Shown piece by piece: positions 23,505 through 36,369 of a stretch of DNA of 64,000 bases (positions within the stretch are counted from its first letter, which is position 1; the number at the start of each line of letters is the position of its first letter). The stretch is from Antiaris toxicaria (lineage: Eukaryota > Streptophyta > Magnoliopsida > Rosales > Moraceae), in assembly GCA_035233585.1 (NCBI GenBank), contig CP141155.1:7912501-7976500 (forward strand), read 5' to 3'. Below the pieces are notes generated by a model. The model searched no databases, was not told the origin of the DNA, and saw only the letters and a list, made by a program, of their open reading frames with translations. Made by a program: the position numbers and the translations under genes.

Positions 23505-24598
23505 TTAATACGTTCAAATAGTACAATGAAAAAGTGAAAAGTTTTGTCTGACTTTCTATATAATTATTAATAAACAAGTAGATGATGACGACGGTGACAG
23601 ATAAATATTTCGATGAAAAGCCGTTTTTAGGTATGTACATAACATGTAAAAGTAAGTAAGTAGTACAATACATAATGCTTATAGCAAATAATTATGATTT
23701 TAAAATGTATGATAAAAATATTGATTTTTCTTAATGCTTATCAATGTCTATTTTTTTAAAGTAATTGGGTACAAAAAAGAATTATTATGTTTTACAAATT
23801 TTAGACTTCGAGTTATTTATTTCTAGACTTGATTTTTTTTCTGCCACCTAAGATCCTTATGTGCTTGCTCATGACCCCCAAAAATGTTTCTTTGGTTTGC
23901 CGTAACTTTCTCATGCTTCATTGAAAAGACATTCCTTTTGGTAAAAGCCTCATAAATTCTTTTTAGCTTCTTCTTCTCACTCTCTCTTTCCCCCCCACCA
24001 AAAGTTCTTCAGTCTTCACTCACCTCACCTAGAATGTATCTTGGAACAAAAGAAAGGGGCAAAATGAAAAAAAAAATATTGGCTCCTCATTTAATTGATT
24101 AAGGTGGTCATGGGATGGACCCCACAATTGAGAGGGGCATTATTGTATTTTTATTTTGGTGAGTGGAAATATTATTGTATTTTCCTTATCATCACTCTCC
24201 CGTCCAATGCATGATGGTTGGTGCAATACGGCATTAAATGTAGTTTATGATCAACCTTCATGATTCCACATGCCAAGGCAATGTAGCCACAAGGTAATCA
24301 TGTTGTGTTGGTCTTTGGCTTCATCTTTGGAGTAGGAGTAATGCTATGTAATATATATATATATACACACCCGTACATGTATATTTATATATTTATATAT
24401 AAAGTATAAGAAAATTACTCCGTCCGATACTATTTTTAATTATTGAATTTTTTCGTATTCAATTTGTTTTACACTTTATTTTCTCTGTACGATTTTGATT
24501 AAATTTAATGTAAGAAAAAACCTAATTTACTAATGGATATAGCCAATACATGATTGAGTCTATAAATTCTCTTCTGACTATTTTTTAATTATTGATAG

Positions 24599-24628
24599 GT
24601 AACCTAAACCTAAACCTAAACCTACACC
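24599..24628. repeat. Short CCTAAA tandem repeat
   Basis: About four to five units of a 6-bp CCTAAA-type repeat. It resembles the plant telomere unit CCCTAAA but lacks one C in each unit, so it is better described as telomere-like simple sequence. Confidence 0.6.
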
Positions 24629-25316
24629 TATAAAGAAAAAAGAAAAAAAAGGCTATGATTTCTCTATCCGTGACTTATAAATTATTTCAAACGCTTAAAA
24701 ACTAATCATCCTGAGATCTGAATGTGGCTAGAGCAAACTTCCAGGTGGTCTGCTCAGAAAGTTTTCTTTTTCTTTCATGTTAGTTGGAGTAGAGACAAAG
24801 TTAGTAGCCCCTGAAAACACGTCACTTGGCTGATAAATAAACGATTAAAATGCTGCAAACCACACAACAAAAATAAACTCACTTTTCCATAATTTATTTG
24901 GACTGAATTTCTTTTCTCTTGGTGTAGAAATTGTTTTCTTGCACTAAAAAGTTCATAAGCTCGAACCCGGAACTTGAGAAATTGTCTTGAAATTCAATAA
25001 AAACATTGTTTATAAGATCCCACACATGAATTATTCAGCACAAAAAAAAATGCATAAATTTGATGAATTTTAGCGAACATTTTGTGATTTAACACTATTA
25101 CTTGTGCAATATATATTTATATATATATATTTTCTCCTCCTTCTCCTTCTTCTTATTCTTTTCTTCTATTTTTGTCATTTTACAAGTGGGAAAATAAGTG
25201 GTACTAGTCTTTGACTTGATTGGCCTTTTCCTGGGAATTGGGCTAGGGCCAAAATCTCCCTGCTGGACCAGCCCAAAATTCTGGATCACAAATCAAATGC
25301 CTTGTAAGGTGTCAAT

Positions 25317-26222
25317 TAGGGGTGAACAAAAAATCCGAAAACCCAAATAACCCACCCAACCCACCCAAGGAAAACCCGACGGGTTGGGTCCACGTCAGAC
25401 CCAAAAAAAAGTTGGGTTGACCCACCCAATCCAATGTCAAATTGGGTGGGTTCGGGTTGGAATTTTAAAACCCGATCAAAACCCAACCCACCCAATGAAT
25501 ATGTTTTTTTTTTTATATTTAGAAAAAATATAATGATTAACCTAAGTCAATTTTGTTGATCTGATTGTCATTTCCCATTTATGCCTCCCTCAAGCCAAAG
25601 TTCGTGCCTTACCCTTACCAAACCCGATGTCCCACCAGCCTCCTCCAATCGTCCCTTTCTTCGACCATCGGCCGTCACCCCTCGACGTATTCATTTTTGT
25701 CTCCCCAAGCCCGTGTTCGTCTCGTGCCTTGCCCTTGCCCAACCCAAGCGCCACTTGTCACTAGCCTCCCCTGATCCTCCCTTCTGTTAGGATTTAGGAA
25801 CAAGATTTCAAGTTTATTTTAATTTGCCTGACTTTAGTTCTTGTTACTACACACATTGGAGTTAGAGATTATTCTTGTGAAACAGATTTGATTGTTTGTG
25901 GTTGATGTTTCTTAGTATTCATTAAAAGCATGTTTTAATTAGTTTTTATTGTCTTTATACGACTTTTTTATTTGAATATTTGAGCTTGTATTTTAATTTA
26001 TGATTAAATTTTTAAGTCATGTTTAATTATTTTGTTTTTATAAATTGCCGAACCCGACGAACCCGAAAAACCCGCAAAACCCACCCAAACTTTAATTGGG
26101 TGGGTCGATTTTGTATATTGGGTTAATTGGGTGGGTGAAAAAATTTTTCAACCCACCCAATCTTCATTGGGTGGGTTGAAAAATGCCAAAAATCCACCCA
26201 ACCCACCCGACGAACACCCCTA
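25317..26222. mobile_element. Non-autonomous hAT element, 906 bp, 8-bp TSD
   Basis: Starts TAGGGGTGAACA and ends with the complement TGTTCG..-CACCCCTA. The exact 8-bp direct repeat GTGTCAAT lies immediately outside each end (25309-25316 and 26223-26230). An 8-bp TSD with a TAGGGGTG terminal repeat is diagnostic of hAT elements. Both subterminal regions (about 25350-25500 and 26045-26215) are packed with ACCCA/TGGGT words in both orientations, the usual dense subterminal transposase-binding repeats of hAT. The middle (about 25560-25790) contains two imperfect copies of a CTCAAGCC..TTCGTGCC..CCCTTACC-type unit. No hAT transposase domain is present, so it would need a transposase from elsewhere. 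Confidence 0.88.
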
Positions 26223-26230
26223 GTGTCAAT

Positions 26231-28228
26231 GTCAGACCAAACTTTGATGGCTTGAGTCTCTGAGAGCGGTACTTTTGAACCGTGTTTAGATCTATGCCTC
26301 ACAAATTTGAAACATGAAGCTTTCAACGATAGAGACAGGCAAGACATCTGTTTAAACGGTATGGTTAATCAAAATCATATTAAAATTAAAAATATATATG
26401 GATTTAATCGTTTTTAAAACAAATTTCCGAAATGAAATTCTGGCCGATAATTTGAAAGGATTTTATTTTTCATATATTAATGATATTGTTAAAGTTTGAA
26501 GGAAACATATCATGATATTTTAAAATTTCAGAGATTTATCAGTTTATATACATCCAAGACATGTAAACAACCATATTATTAATATTGTGGAAGGAGAGAG
26601 CTTATAAAAAAACATGATATTGGAAATCATATGTAACATTATGTATCGTTTTAAAAAAATTTTGGCTTTTTTTTTTTTATTAAACGAAAGAATACATGTT
26701 GGGTCGAACTTCGCTCATTTGTTGTATTGAACACATGGCTTGATCATCATCAAACGCCAAATAGTCTGAGATGAAGTTGATTTACTGAATTGTTCTGGAA
26801 GATTGAATGTTGAACATTAGGGGGACTATCAATATCGTTTATCTATACTTATGGTAATCAAGTGCTCAGAATCACTAACTCAAAACTCGTTTTTCCTGAT
26901 CGTCATTTGACATTCGTATGGATACCGTTAATGACTATCGGCATACAATTTCCACACCTTATATTGATGTTTGTTGTCTGGTGGGTTAGCTTGGCAATTC
27001 CATGGGAACACGTCCTCTGGATTTCGACCTCTAACTACTGTCATGACCATGTGCACCCATGATCTTGGCGACCTAAGTAGTGGGTTCGTAGCCCACTCAA
27101 TCTTGAGTTTTGAGAGGTCGTCAGTTACTGTTTTTTTTCTATAAATATAACACGAGACTCTCAAATAGAGGCACTTGAATATACTGTTATCTTGTCGAAA
27201 TTGATAGCAAAAAATACCTATTGTGCCTTTACTGGGGTATAGTGAAGAGACTTTTAGAAGATGTAGCACATTTTGGTAAACCTCTCTAAATTTCGATTTC
27301 TTTTATTTACGTATTTTATTTTTTGATTTGCTAATTTCTTAATTACAATATCCAAAGACTCTATTACTAATTACTTATTTAATTTACTAATTTTATTGAT
27401 TTGATTTGAGTATAGATTTCCGCATCTATAATACATATATCATGTATTTAAAATTTGAATACAAACTATATAATATTATGACAAAATCAATAATTTGACT
27501 GAAAACTTGGACTGTGCTGGAAAAGTGACCTCACACGGTTAGGAATTAGGACCACAAAGCTTGTTATGACGCGATAGTTCAACTTCATATATGCAACTTT
27601 ATGCCTCGAACATTTAAAAGCAAAAAGGATTCAAAGAACCCGCTCAATAAGAGAGCTTTTTAATTGGAGTGCAATGGGGACTTTGGCAAACTCATTGTCT
27701 TTGGGGTACAGAAATTACTTCTAGTTAGCTTTTGGAATGGAGTGGTGAACATAACAATGATATTGAGAGCTCGTTTAGGTTCAATCAGTTTGTCAATTGA
27801 AATATTTGGTTTCTCTCCTTGGATTGTAATAAACCAAGTGCTTTTTTTCATAATTAAATGGTATTCCATGCAAGCTTAAGACCAATTTAAGATGGTGAAA
27901 TTGTAGGAAACTCTAGTATCATGATAGTGATGACACAGTAAATGTATAGAAAAACAAATAAATATATCTTGATTCCACGAGAATGGGTAAATAAATACTT
28001 TGCTGCGGAACTATTAGGACAAAAACATGTTAGATAAAGTACTGCAAGAACGTGCACATGTGTTATGCATGGTGTAAATCTTCTCTATTCTTTTTTTTTT
28101 TTCCCACTATCAATGGAACAAACCACCTAATTGTGAAAGTTTTCAGTGAGCATGTGTTGACAGCTTTCGGCCTATGAAAACAGGAATTGTACTTCACTAG
28201 AGATCTTGAAACATCAATGGAGATTGAG
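26231..28228. other. Intergenic DNA with an LTR-like patch
   Basis: 26231-26690 is AT-rich and non-coding. About 26700-27260 is compositionally more even and resembles a decayed LTR in plus orientation: a TATA-like CTATAAATATAACACGAGAC near 27140 followed by R/U5-like sequence. There is no paired LTR, primer-binding site or polyprotein, so this is tentative. 27300-28228 shows nothing recognisable. Confidence 0.3.
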
Positions 28229-28590
28229 GGTTCGTTTAGTGAAACACATTGCATTTGTATTGTATTTGAATGTAATGTGTTGAATGTAATTTATATTTGA
28301 AGGAAAAGTATTATTATTGCATTTGAATACAATATGTGTTTGGGTAAAAAAATATTTAAATTGTATTTTAATAATAAATATGTGATGTGATGAGTTAAAG
28401 TAGAGAGAAAAAAAAAGAGAAAAAGAGAATATATAATGTGATTAATAAAAGTAATAAAAAAAGTAAAATAATAAATAGTGATTGTATTAGATTTAAAATG
28501 TGATATAATTAATATTTAAATTAAATATTTTTATATTTAAGTGAAAATTATATAATATTTAAATATAATACAAATCGAATACTTACATCA
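28229..28590. mobile_element. MITE family T1 copy, inverted orientation
   Basis: Begins about GGTTCGTTTAGTGAAACACA and carries the reverse complement of the T1 core: ATAATAAATATGTGATGTGA, AAAGTAGAGAGAAAAAAAAA and GTGATTGTATTAGATTTAAA. The right end near 28590 is decayed and the target duplication is not visible. Confidence 0.6.
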
Positions 28591-28620
28591 AATGCAGTAC
28601 AAAGATTGTTCTCCAATAGA

Positions 28621-28656
28621 CTTGGGCTAGGAGAGGTCCTTGGGCTAGGAGAGGTC
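28621..28656. repeat. Exact 18-bp tandem duplication
   Basis: CTTGGGCTAGGAGAGGTC occurs twice head to tail (28621-28638 and 28639-28656). It is short and non-coding. Confidence 0.95.
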
Positions 28657-29069
28657 CTTGGGAACCCGTTATGAGTTTATAACCGCAACCCTTTTTATGT
28701 TCAACTAGTTGAAACACGCACCCGTACGTGTGAGATAATATATAGTCTATATGATGCCAGAATTTAAGGAGGAATAAACTAAAATAAAGAAGAAGAAGAA
28801 AAAAAGGCACAACATGAAAAAATAAAATAAAATAATACTGAAATTCTATTGTTAAACTTAAAAAAATAAAAAATAAAACCATTTATGAAACTCCAAAGAA
28901 CTTGAACGAAACTTAAAATATCAGGATAAAACTCTCTTGTAAAATAAAATAAAAGTTATAAAAAAAAAAAAAAAAAACAACATCAACAACAACGACAAGG
29001 GATTGATGCATGGCATAAGGAGGAGAGAGCATCTTTTGGCTCTTTTGTATATATTGCTATAAGATAAGA
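28657..29069. other. Intergenic DNA, nothing recognised
   Basis: AT-rich, with a poly(A) tract near 28962-28977. No ORF or RNA gene could be supported. Confidence 0.5.
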
Positions 29070-29395
29070 TTAATGGAGAGATAATGAAATAAATAGCAGT
29101 TTTTAAAAAATAATAAAAATAAATAATAGATTTTTAAAATATTTATAATAAATAATATAATTATTATTTAAATAATTTATTAATGTATGATTTATCAAGT
29201 AAAATATTATATTTATTTATTAAATAAATCATATATTTATATTATTATAAAATAAATATTTATATCTTATAAATATATAATTTTTTTAATAAAATTTATA
29301 TTTATTCGATAAATTTATTATTTATTATAAATATTTTAAAAATCTATTATTTATAATTATTTTTCATTATTTATTATAATTTTCCATCAATTTAG
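29070..29395. mobile_element. Extremely AT-rich foldback element with perfect 36-bp arms
   Basis: The arm at 29121-29156 (AAATAATAGATTTTTAAAAT and onward) is perfectly complementary to 29317-29352, about 160 bp apart. Weaker pairing continues outward to TTAATGGAGAGATAATGAAA on the left and TTGATGGAAAATTATAATAA (reverse complement) on the right. G and C are almost absent inside. It fits a foldback-type MITE; no target duplication is assigned. Confidence 0.55.
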
Positions 29396-32300
29396 TGCCA
29401 AGTGTAAACATCACCAACAATAAACCGTCATAATGATTATGGTTACAGCAAAATCGTTGACTTTAATCCAATCACACATTCTATAATACTTTGATACATG
29501 AAGCTTATGCATTGCTACTATATGTTCATGTAGAAAAAATCATATTAATAATTGATTATCATCATTGTAAGAATTAGTCCCATTTAAAAATTCTTTTACA
29601 AAAATCATATCAAAATATTTCTTATACAAAAATTTAAAAATTCTATTTAACCCTTTGAACAAAACGTGCTATAAATATTTACTTTATTTTATATTTTTTT
29701 TCAAAGAATTTTGTTATAAAATTAAAAAAAAATCATATAAGACACAATTATTAACTGTCATATTCTCATTAAATTTTATTAAATTTTCATTTTTTTAATT
29801 TCTTATTTTTTTAACACGATCATAAACTTATAATTCTATCTTATTATACAAAATTCTCCTATCTTTTCCTAACTATTTATGATGTTTACATAACATTGAT
29901 CAAATGCAAGTGGGGCATGTCAATATCTCATTGCCAAATAAAATAAAAATGTTCAAACTTTAAGAACCAAAACTAGGTTGCCTGTGTAGCCTTGGTACGT
30001 CACTACCAAAAGCCATTCTCCAATTTCGCACTTTTTGGGCAACATGGAGTAGAAGTCTAGACAATCATTTTAGATATTCTCCTCTCTCTCTTTATTATTT
30101 TCCTTTTAACTTTTCTTTTCCCCACTTTTTGACCCTTTAATTTTGCTACTTTCTACTTTCTATTTGATTTTTCCAAAAGTATTATTCTGTCTTTTCCTAT
30201 GCCTCCTGTTGCTTAGCGTGCATACAACAAACACTAGTACGATAAGTAAGATTAATAAGATAATATAGGTTAATAAAGCTCTAAATTTTCGCCATTGTAA
30301 TTTTAAGATTAATATGTAACACTAATATCATTAACATTTAGCATTTAAAAAAATTTGCTCCAAATAAATTTTGTATTTATTTACTTACATAAATACTTAC
30401 ATGTAAAATTGAATAAAATTATAAATATATATATAAGTTACATTTTTGTCAAACTCAAACGCAGTCGGGCTCATGACTAATCTTTACCATATGCTCCTTT
30501 TTTCTTTTTTTTTCCCAGCCAACTTTGCCCATTTACGAACTGGAAAACACACGTCACCTTTGTCACAACTTGCTGCATTTTTCTTTCAATGAATTAAATT
30601 AACAACTTATGTATTTTATCAAAATTATAGAGATATCTTTTTGACTAAAATTAATAATATTAAGATTTTCTCTCTTAAATTATGTAAAATTTAGATTTAA
30701 TATAACTGAAATACCATTATGAATCTCTAAAGAAAATCATAACTGTTCATTTTTTAATTTATTATTTTTATTTTTTTGATTTTTTTAATCTAACTTCTAA
30801 CCTAATTTTTTACTTTAAAAAAACTTCCGTTAACATTAATTAAAAAAGAAAAGACTAAAGGAAAACAAATAACAAAAAAAAAAAAAAAAAGAGGTGAGGG
30901 GGGGATCTTTCCATTAACATTAATTGCATTGTTTAAATGTTAAAATTCAATTTGTGGTGTCAAATAAGGGTAAAATCATCATTTAATAATTCTATACATT
31001 AGCTAAATTTTTTTTCTATGTAAATAGGGGTATTTTTGGTATTTTAAGTATATTTAAAGGTCAACCATCAGAGGGAGTGTTTTTGTATTTTTTTTTTAAA
31101 CATTAAAGAGTGTTGATATTATTAATTTTGATCAATAAAATGTCTCTCTAATTTTAGAAAAACACAAGAAATATTAATGTAATTAACTCTTTTTCCTTTT
31201 TCTCTTACCTTTAGTTGTCACAATATCATCTGCCCTAAAAAAAATTGTGCATTGAGATTTCAATGCCGAAAAAGTTCAAACCCCCTCTTTCCTTTTTATA
31301 TTATAACTCTTCAAATTATGAAATTTATACTAGAGAAGCCGTCTCTAATAGCATCTAAACTTAACTAACATGAGAAATTAACATAGGAAACAAGTTTAGA
31401 AGACATACCTATGCAATTCTACCTCTGCTCCTTTGAACTTTTACGTGTAAATTTTCTTCAATAAAACTATGTTTTAAAGTGTTAGATATATTCAAGGGTT
31501 AATAAATTTCAACACATGTTTCTGCATGGATTCAATTCAATATGAATCATAATTTTTTTTAAATAAAAAACCGACATTAATTTTGCTATTTAGAGTTATT
31601 ATTACAACTTTAAAACTAAAACTTTAAAAATCTATAATTTTACATATATAATTCAAATGAAATTGATTTTTTTATAAATTACAGAGAATTTCAAGACATA
31701 TAAGATAAACTTCATATTGAGATTTTTTTTTCCAACACATTTCAAGTTTTTAAATTTTTTAACTTTAATGATTCAAACGTCTCACCAAACGCGCGACTTA
31801 AATCAACCCAATTCCAACATATGAAACTCAATTGGAACGCATGCATCAAATACATGCTTAGTCTTTTAACTATAATTTATTTTGTTACTGTTAAGTTTTT
31901 TTTTTTTTGAAGGGATGATAACAACGATTTTGATATAAACAAAAAGCTTGTCCAAAAGTCTTTGATCTAAAAGACTGCAAAACCCATTTACAGCATCGCA
32001 TATATTGTGTAAGCCATACTCTAATCCGACCTTTTAGAAAATGAGAACTAACTGTTTAATTCATCTATCAATATGTGACAAAATACTTGTTGTATAGTTT
32101 TTTTTTTATTTATTTGGTTGAAGTGTCTTCATCACTTAAGCAATGGAGTGTCTCCTTTATAGGAACCCCAGTTATTATAAAAGTGGGATGCTAAGATATT
32201 AAACTTTATAGTTGTTGATCGCGATCCACTTAGAAAAACTATCGTAATTTTATCTTTATCAATAATATACGTTTCTGAATAAGTTTGACTCTACAAACAA

Positions 32301-34616
32301 GCCTACGTGTGCGATGCTCTCTCCGCAAATATTCACATTAGGAATCGTGTCTTTCTGGGAAAATTATCACCATATATTTTGAGAATATAATCTATACTAT
32401 ATATATATATATATATAAGGCACAAAATCTATCACTCCTCGTTAACTTTCGATCAAAACGTGCGTTTTGCTTGAAACGTGCGTTCTGTTTGTTGTTGTTG
32501 TGCAGCTTTTCTTTCTTTTTTTTTTTTTTTTGGCCTTTTGTCAATGGGCTGAGGCGCAGTCTGTCTCCATGGCTGTGGTGTGTTAGACGAGTGATGCAAG
32601 TGGCGTTTTCTCTTTCCATGCCTGTGATTTGTCAGATTTCAAATTCAGTGCCAAGTGAAAAACTTGCCCCTCCCTTGGTCCTTTTTTTTTTTTTTTTTTT
32701 TACCCTTCACTTTTCCTCATGCTTCCTAAACCATCACGCCATTGTTATTATTTCATTTCATAAGAGGTAATAGAAATAAAATATGTAATATGATTAATAA
32801 AAATAATAAATAAAATAAAATAATAAATAATGATTATATTAGATTTAAAACATAAAATGATTAGTATTTAAATATAATATTTATATGTTTAGATGAAAAT
32901 TATATTTTATTTAAATATAATGTGAATACAATATTAGAAATAAATGAGGATTATTTGTGATAGCACAAAGAGAGAGAATTGCTTATTACATCACACATAA
33001 ATAAGCATGCATATTATATATGCATGTGGATATTACTTCTTAAAAAAATGTATGTACATATATTATTATTATTATTATTATATATAAATATATATATAAA
33101 ACATTAGAGAGAGAAGTTTTTTAAACATTTAAATATATATGAACAAATATTTTTTTTATACTAATGTAACGATTTTTTTTTCATAATTGGCTTTACTTCA
33201 AAATTTTTAATTAATTTTTTAAAAGAATCGAATTACGCCTATTATATTTTTTTTAAATATGTATCTTATCATTTTCTTTCTCATATATATTTTTTTGTTA
33301 ATTGTCTATAGAATCATAACTTTGTTTGATTATTATTCTAATTTCATCCATTACTTTTGTTATTTTTCCAACAACCTTGTTACTCCTTTCCATTTGCCCT
33401 TATTAAAAAAAATCATTTTTCAAATATATAATTATTTTTCAAATATATCTTCATTTATTTCGTTCGATTTTTTAATTTTGGTTTTTTAATTTTCCTTCAA
33501 TTTTCCTTTCAATTTGTTAGAATGATTGCATATTTATTTAAAGATCATTTTTTACTACAGGTTAAAAAAACTTAACAAACATAATACACACATGTATAGC
33601 ACATATTTATGAACTCTTACATATATATGTTTTCGAATATGAAATATAATTATATTTTTTCACATCCTGTATATTTATAATGAGAAAGATATTCGGATCG
33701 TGAATCTCAATGTCAAGGATACGTTTGGTTTGGTAGAAAGATATTTGCAATAGAACGACAAAGGATAAATTTCTAAATCGAGTTATATTTATATCAATAT
33801 TCCAATGACTAACCAAATATAATAATTGTGATTCTTGTATTAATTCCAAAATTTCCAATATTACTAGTTATAATTAATCATTTAGCTGTAATTATTTTAC
33901 ATCGTATTCCTACTTCTATTCCTATTCAATTATATCAAACCAAAAGTATCCTAAGAGTTTCCGAATTGCCTGCAATGATATATTTTAGTATAGTTTTAGA
34001 TCTTATGCTTCTTCTTCACTTACAGTATTAACATTGTGAAAACCAATTTAACTACATGTTTTGAAAAAAAAAAAAAAAAAAAAGCAATTTAATCATTCAA
34101 AGTAAGCAAAAAGTTATCTTCCAATTCTCCGACCTCATAAATCACTTGTATTAACTAGTCAATTACCCACAATATGAACGACAAAAAGTTAAATGCAAAT
34201 TAATAAATATAATGATGCTGGAAGGTATATATTATTGCCAATATGAATCCAAAAAATAAAGATCAAGATTGAAATGAAAAAGAATTCTGCTATAAAAGGC
34301 TAAAATTATACAAGAGGATGAGTTGCGTCGAAATGTCTCTTCCAAAAAGAAAGAAGATAGAAAGAAAATTGATAACAACTTGTAATCTAACAAAAAATTA
34401 TCAAAATAAAAATTATAAGATAGAAACAACGATACTGTGCTATTACGAATTAAAAGAAAGAATCATTAAAGAATTTATGATTTTCACTTATTAAAGTGAA
34501 TAAAAATATTTGTGAATTTCGAATTTGAAAGCACCCCTCCCCTACCCTCACCTCCATGCCGCTCCACCCCCCACGCCGGCCCACCGACATGATTGCCCCC
34601 AACCCCTCTTCCCTGC
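29396..34616. other. AT-rich intergenic desert
   Basis: No supported gene. Contains poly(A)/poly(T) tracts (for example near 30876, 32520 and 32684), (TA)n near 32398-32416, (TTA)n near 33063-33080 and half a T1 MITE at 32770-32935. 32450-32760 is somewhat richer in GC with open frames on both strands, but neither resembles a protein family. Confidence 0.6.
32770..32935. mobile_element. Half copy of MITE family T1
   Basis: Carries the right half of the inverted T1 consensus: ATATGTAATATGATTAATAA, AATGATTATATTAGATTTAA and a final stretch ending AATGTGAATACAATATTAG. The other half is missing. Confidence 0.5.
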
Positions 34617-34928
34617 GACGAAAATCCCAACTATGCAATATTCAACATCTCCAAAATCCTTGTTAACCAGGAGGAGGAAGAGAAGTTCGATCCGAACAAG
34701 CCATGAGCTCTTGGACCAAGGATCTACGATTGGGACGAGCAAAGATTGGAGTGGTTGAAGAGCAACCCAAATTTCCCCAATTTCCTAGCGTTGAACAAGC
34801 CTAGGGTTCTCCTCTTCACCAGTTCATTACTGAAGCTATGTGAGAATCCTATTGAAGACCATTAAATTTTCAAATTGATCGAGAACAAGATCAAAAACTG
34901 TAGACTCGACAGGATTGAGATTTTCTAA
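34617..34928 (+). pseudogene. Fragment of a xyloglucan 6-xylosyltransferase-like (GT34) gene
   Basis: In one frame from 34617 the sequence reads NYAIFNISKILVNQEEEEKF, DPNKP, stop (34704-34706), ALGPRIYDWDEQRLEWLKSN, PNFPNF, NKPRVLL, CENPIEDH, stop (34863-34865), then IENKIKNCRLDRIEIF and a stop (34926-34928). This follows the stem and start of the catalytic domain of Arabidopsis XXT1/XXT2-type proteins (FDP-KPY-LGP-I-DWDEQR, FPNF, NKPRVLLVTGS, CENP-GDH, KNKIDYCRLHGIEIFYN). About 100 codons are kept in one frame; the rest of the gene (DXD motif, C terminus) is absent. Two internal stops show it is dead. Flanking DNA (34530-34615 and 34945-35250) is GC-richer than the desert, which would suit capture by a transposon, but no terminal repeats were found. 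Confidence 0.85.
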
Positions 34929-35713
34929 AACAAAAAAAAAAGGTCAAATCTTTTTTTGGTTTGACTTTGAGGTGAAGATTGCTAGTGGAAAGTTGGGGGG
35001 GAGGTACGTTTTCTGCTGGTGAAGGAAGGTCATAAGGAGGGGGGTAATTTTGCAGGTGGGGGTGGAGGAAATGGAGTTTTTTTTGTTGCTATTATTGTTG
35101 GATAGAGAGGGCTCAACACAGTGGCGGGGCTCAATGGTGGCGTCTTTCGGTAAGGCAAAGGAGAAGAGGCGGAGGGAGACGAACGACAACAATGGTAGCG
35201 GAGGAGGGAGAGGGAGATGGTGGTAGGGATTGGCTAGGGCTTTCATTTTTTTTTTTTTTGATTTCTTAGTGTATAATTCATAGATTAAGATGCACTATAA
35301 CTGTTATGTACATACAACTTTCTAATCATTCAATTATATATGAACGACTAAAAAAAATACGTGTCATAAATATTATTTTGAAATTTCTACTTAGGTTATT
35401 TTTTTTTAAAATATATAATATAAACTATCATTTTATTGTAGATTTTGAAATATATACAAATACAGCAGAACCTAACAAAATATGATGTTTTAAAACTGTG
35501 TACTAAATAATATTTTTTATCACATATTTAAGAAATTCTTTAGTTATTTTCCTTTAAAAAAAATTTTACATGGATCACTCTGACTTGGAAAGTTTATTTT
35601 GTCCGAAGAAAGGTTTTAGATTTTTATTTTTATTTTTATTTTTAGGTTTTTTTTATTGAATTAATTTTAAGGTTGTTCGTCAAGGAGTCGCGGCCCCCAT
35701 GTGGATTGGATTA
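34929..35713. other. Intergenic DNA flanking the pseudogene fragment
   Basis: 34945-35250 is purine-rich (GGAGG, GGTGG words) with open frames on the minus strand that look like low-complexity sequence (Leu/Pro-rich). 35260-35713 is AT-rich. No gene is supported. Confidence 0.4.
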
Positions 35714-36013
35714 ATATTCAATTTTAATTTTACTCAAATACAATATAATTTTACACTAAACATAAATTTTACAACAGTGCTACAAAAATAATTACTATTT
35801 AAAACATTTTTAAAACAATCACATCAATTTTTCAATTCTACTATTTATCTCTACTTTTACCAATCACATCAACTTTTCAATTTTAAAATACTTTTCATTT
35901 AAACACACATTTCATTCAAATACAAAACAAATACTTTTCAACCAAATACAATATTTAAAAAATAAATTTTATTCAAATACAATCAAAATGTAATACGTTT
36001 ACCAAACGTCCCC
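35714..36013. mobile_element. MITE family T2 copy, 300 bp, TSD TTA
   Basis: Direct TTA at 35711-35713 and 36014-36016. Right end, reverse-complemented, is GGGGACGTTTGGTAAACGTA; the left end is decayed (ATATTCAATTTTAATTTTAC). The interior matches the copy at 2877 almost throughout, including ATCACATCAA-type words. It lies about 600 bp upstream of the RING gene. Confidence 0.75.
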
Positions 36014-36369
36014 TTAATGCACGTAATCAAATATTTTTATAAAATGCTTCTTAAAAAATGTATTTTTGTAAATACGCATTTATTGCCGTAATTATTTTAT
36101 GCAAATTTAACAGCGTAATTAATGCCTGTACCCCGAAGTTATCCCAAGTTATAATTTTTTTTATAATTAATGAGAGGTTAATTATGACTCTTTGGAAAAA
36201 CTAACCGTGATTTCAATACGTCGTCGTATTAGTCTAGCCATGCGACATTACCAAGATAACCCTCCTAACGAAAATTTCTCCCCCCGTTCCTACTCGAAAT
36301 CCTTTCACGCCACGTTGGCAAATATCGCAAATTAAGCAGAATGCAGGGGTATTTCCGTAACTCTGTCGC

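Larger units (their letters stand above)
16721..25316. other. Gene-poor AT-rich intergenic DNA
   Basis: No supported gene. Contents: an AT-rich stretch broken by a GC-richer island at about 17400-17700 with a 10-bp-stem hairpin (listed separately) and a CACGTG-containing word near 17599; (TTTC)n near 20560-20600; (TG)n then (TA)n at about 21990-22047; MITE material at about 22384-22735 and 23181-23504; a short CCTAAA repeat near 24600. Open frames here are short, AT-driven and unlike known proteins. Confidence 0.6.

Noticed and set aside
24960..24980. CTCGAACCCGG, which resembles a tRNA T-loop in reverse
   Set aside because: No acceptor stem, anticodon arm or A box can be folded around it.
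25565..25790. Two 69-codon frames inside the hAT element
   Set aside because: They follow an internal imperfect duplication in C-rich DNA, overlap in two frames and match no protein family.
26928..27269. 113-codon minus-strand ORF
   Set aside because: No gag, protease or other retroelement motif, and it crosses a putative LTR region; probably chance.
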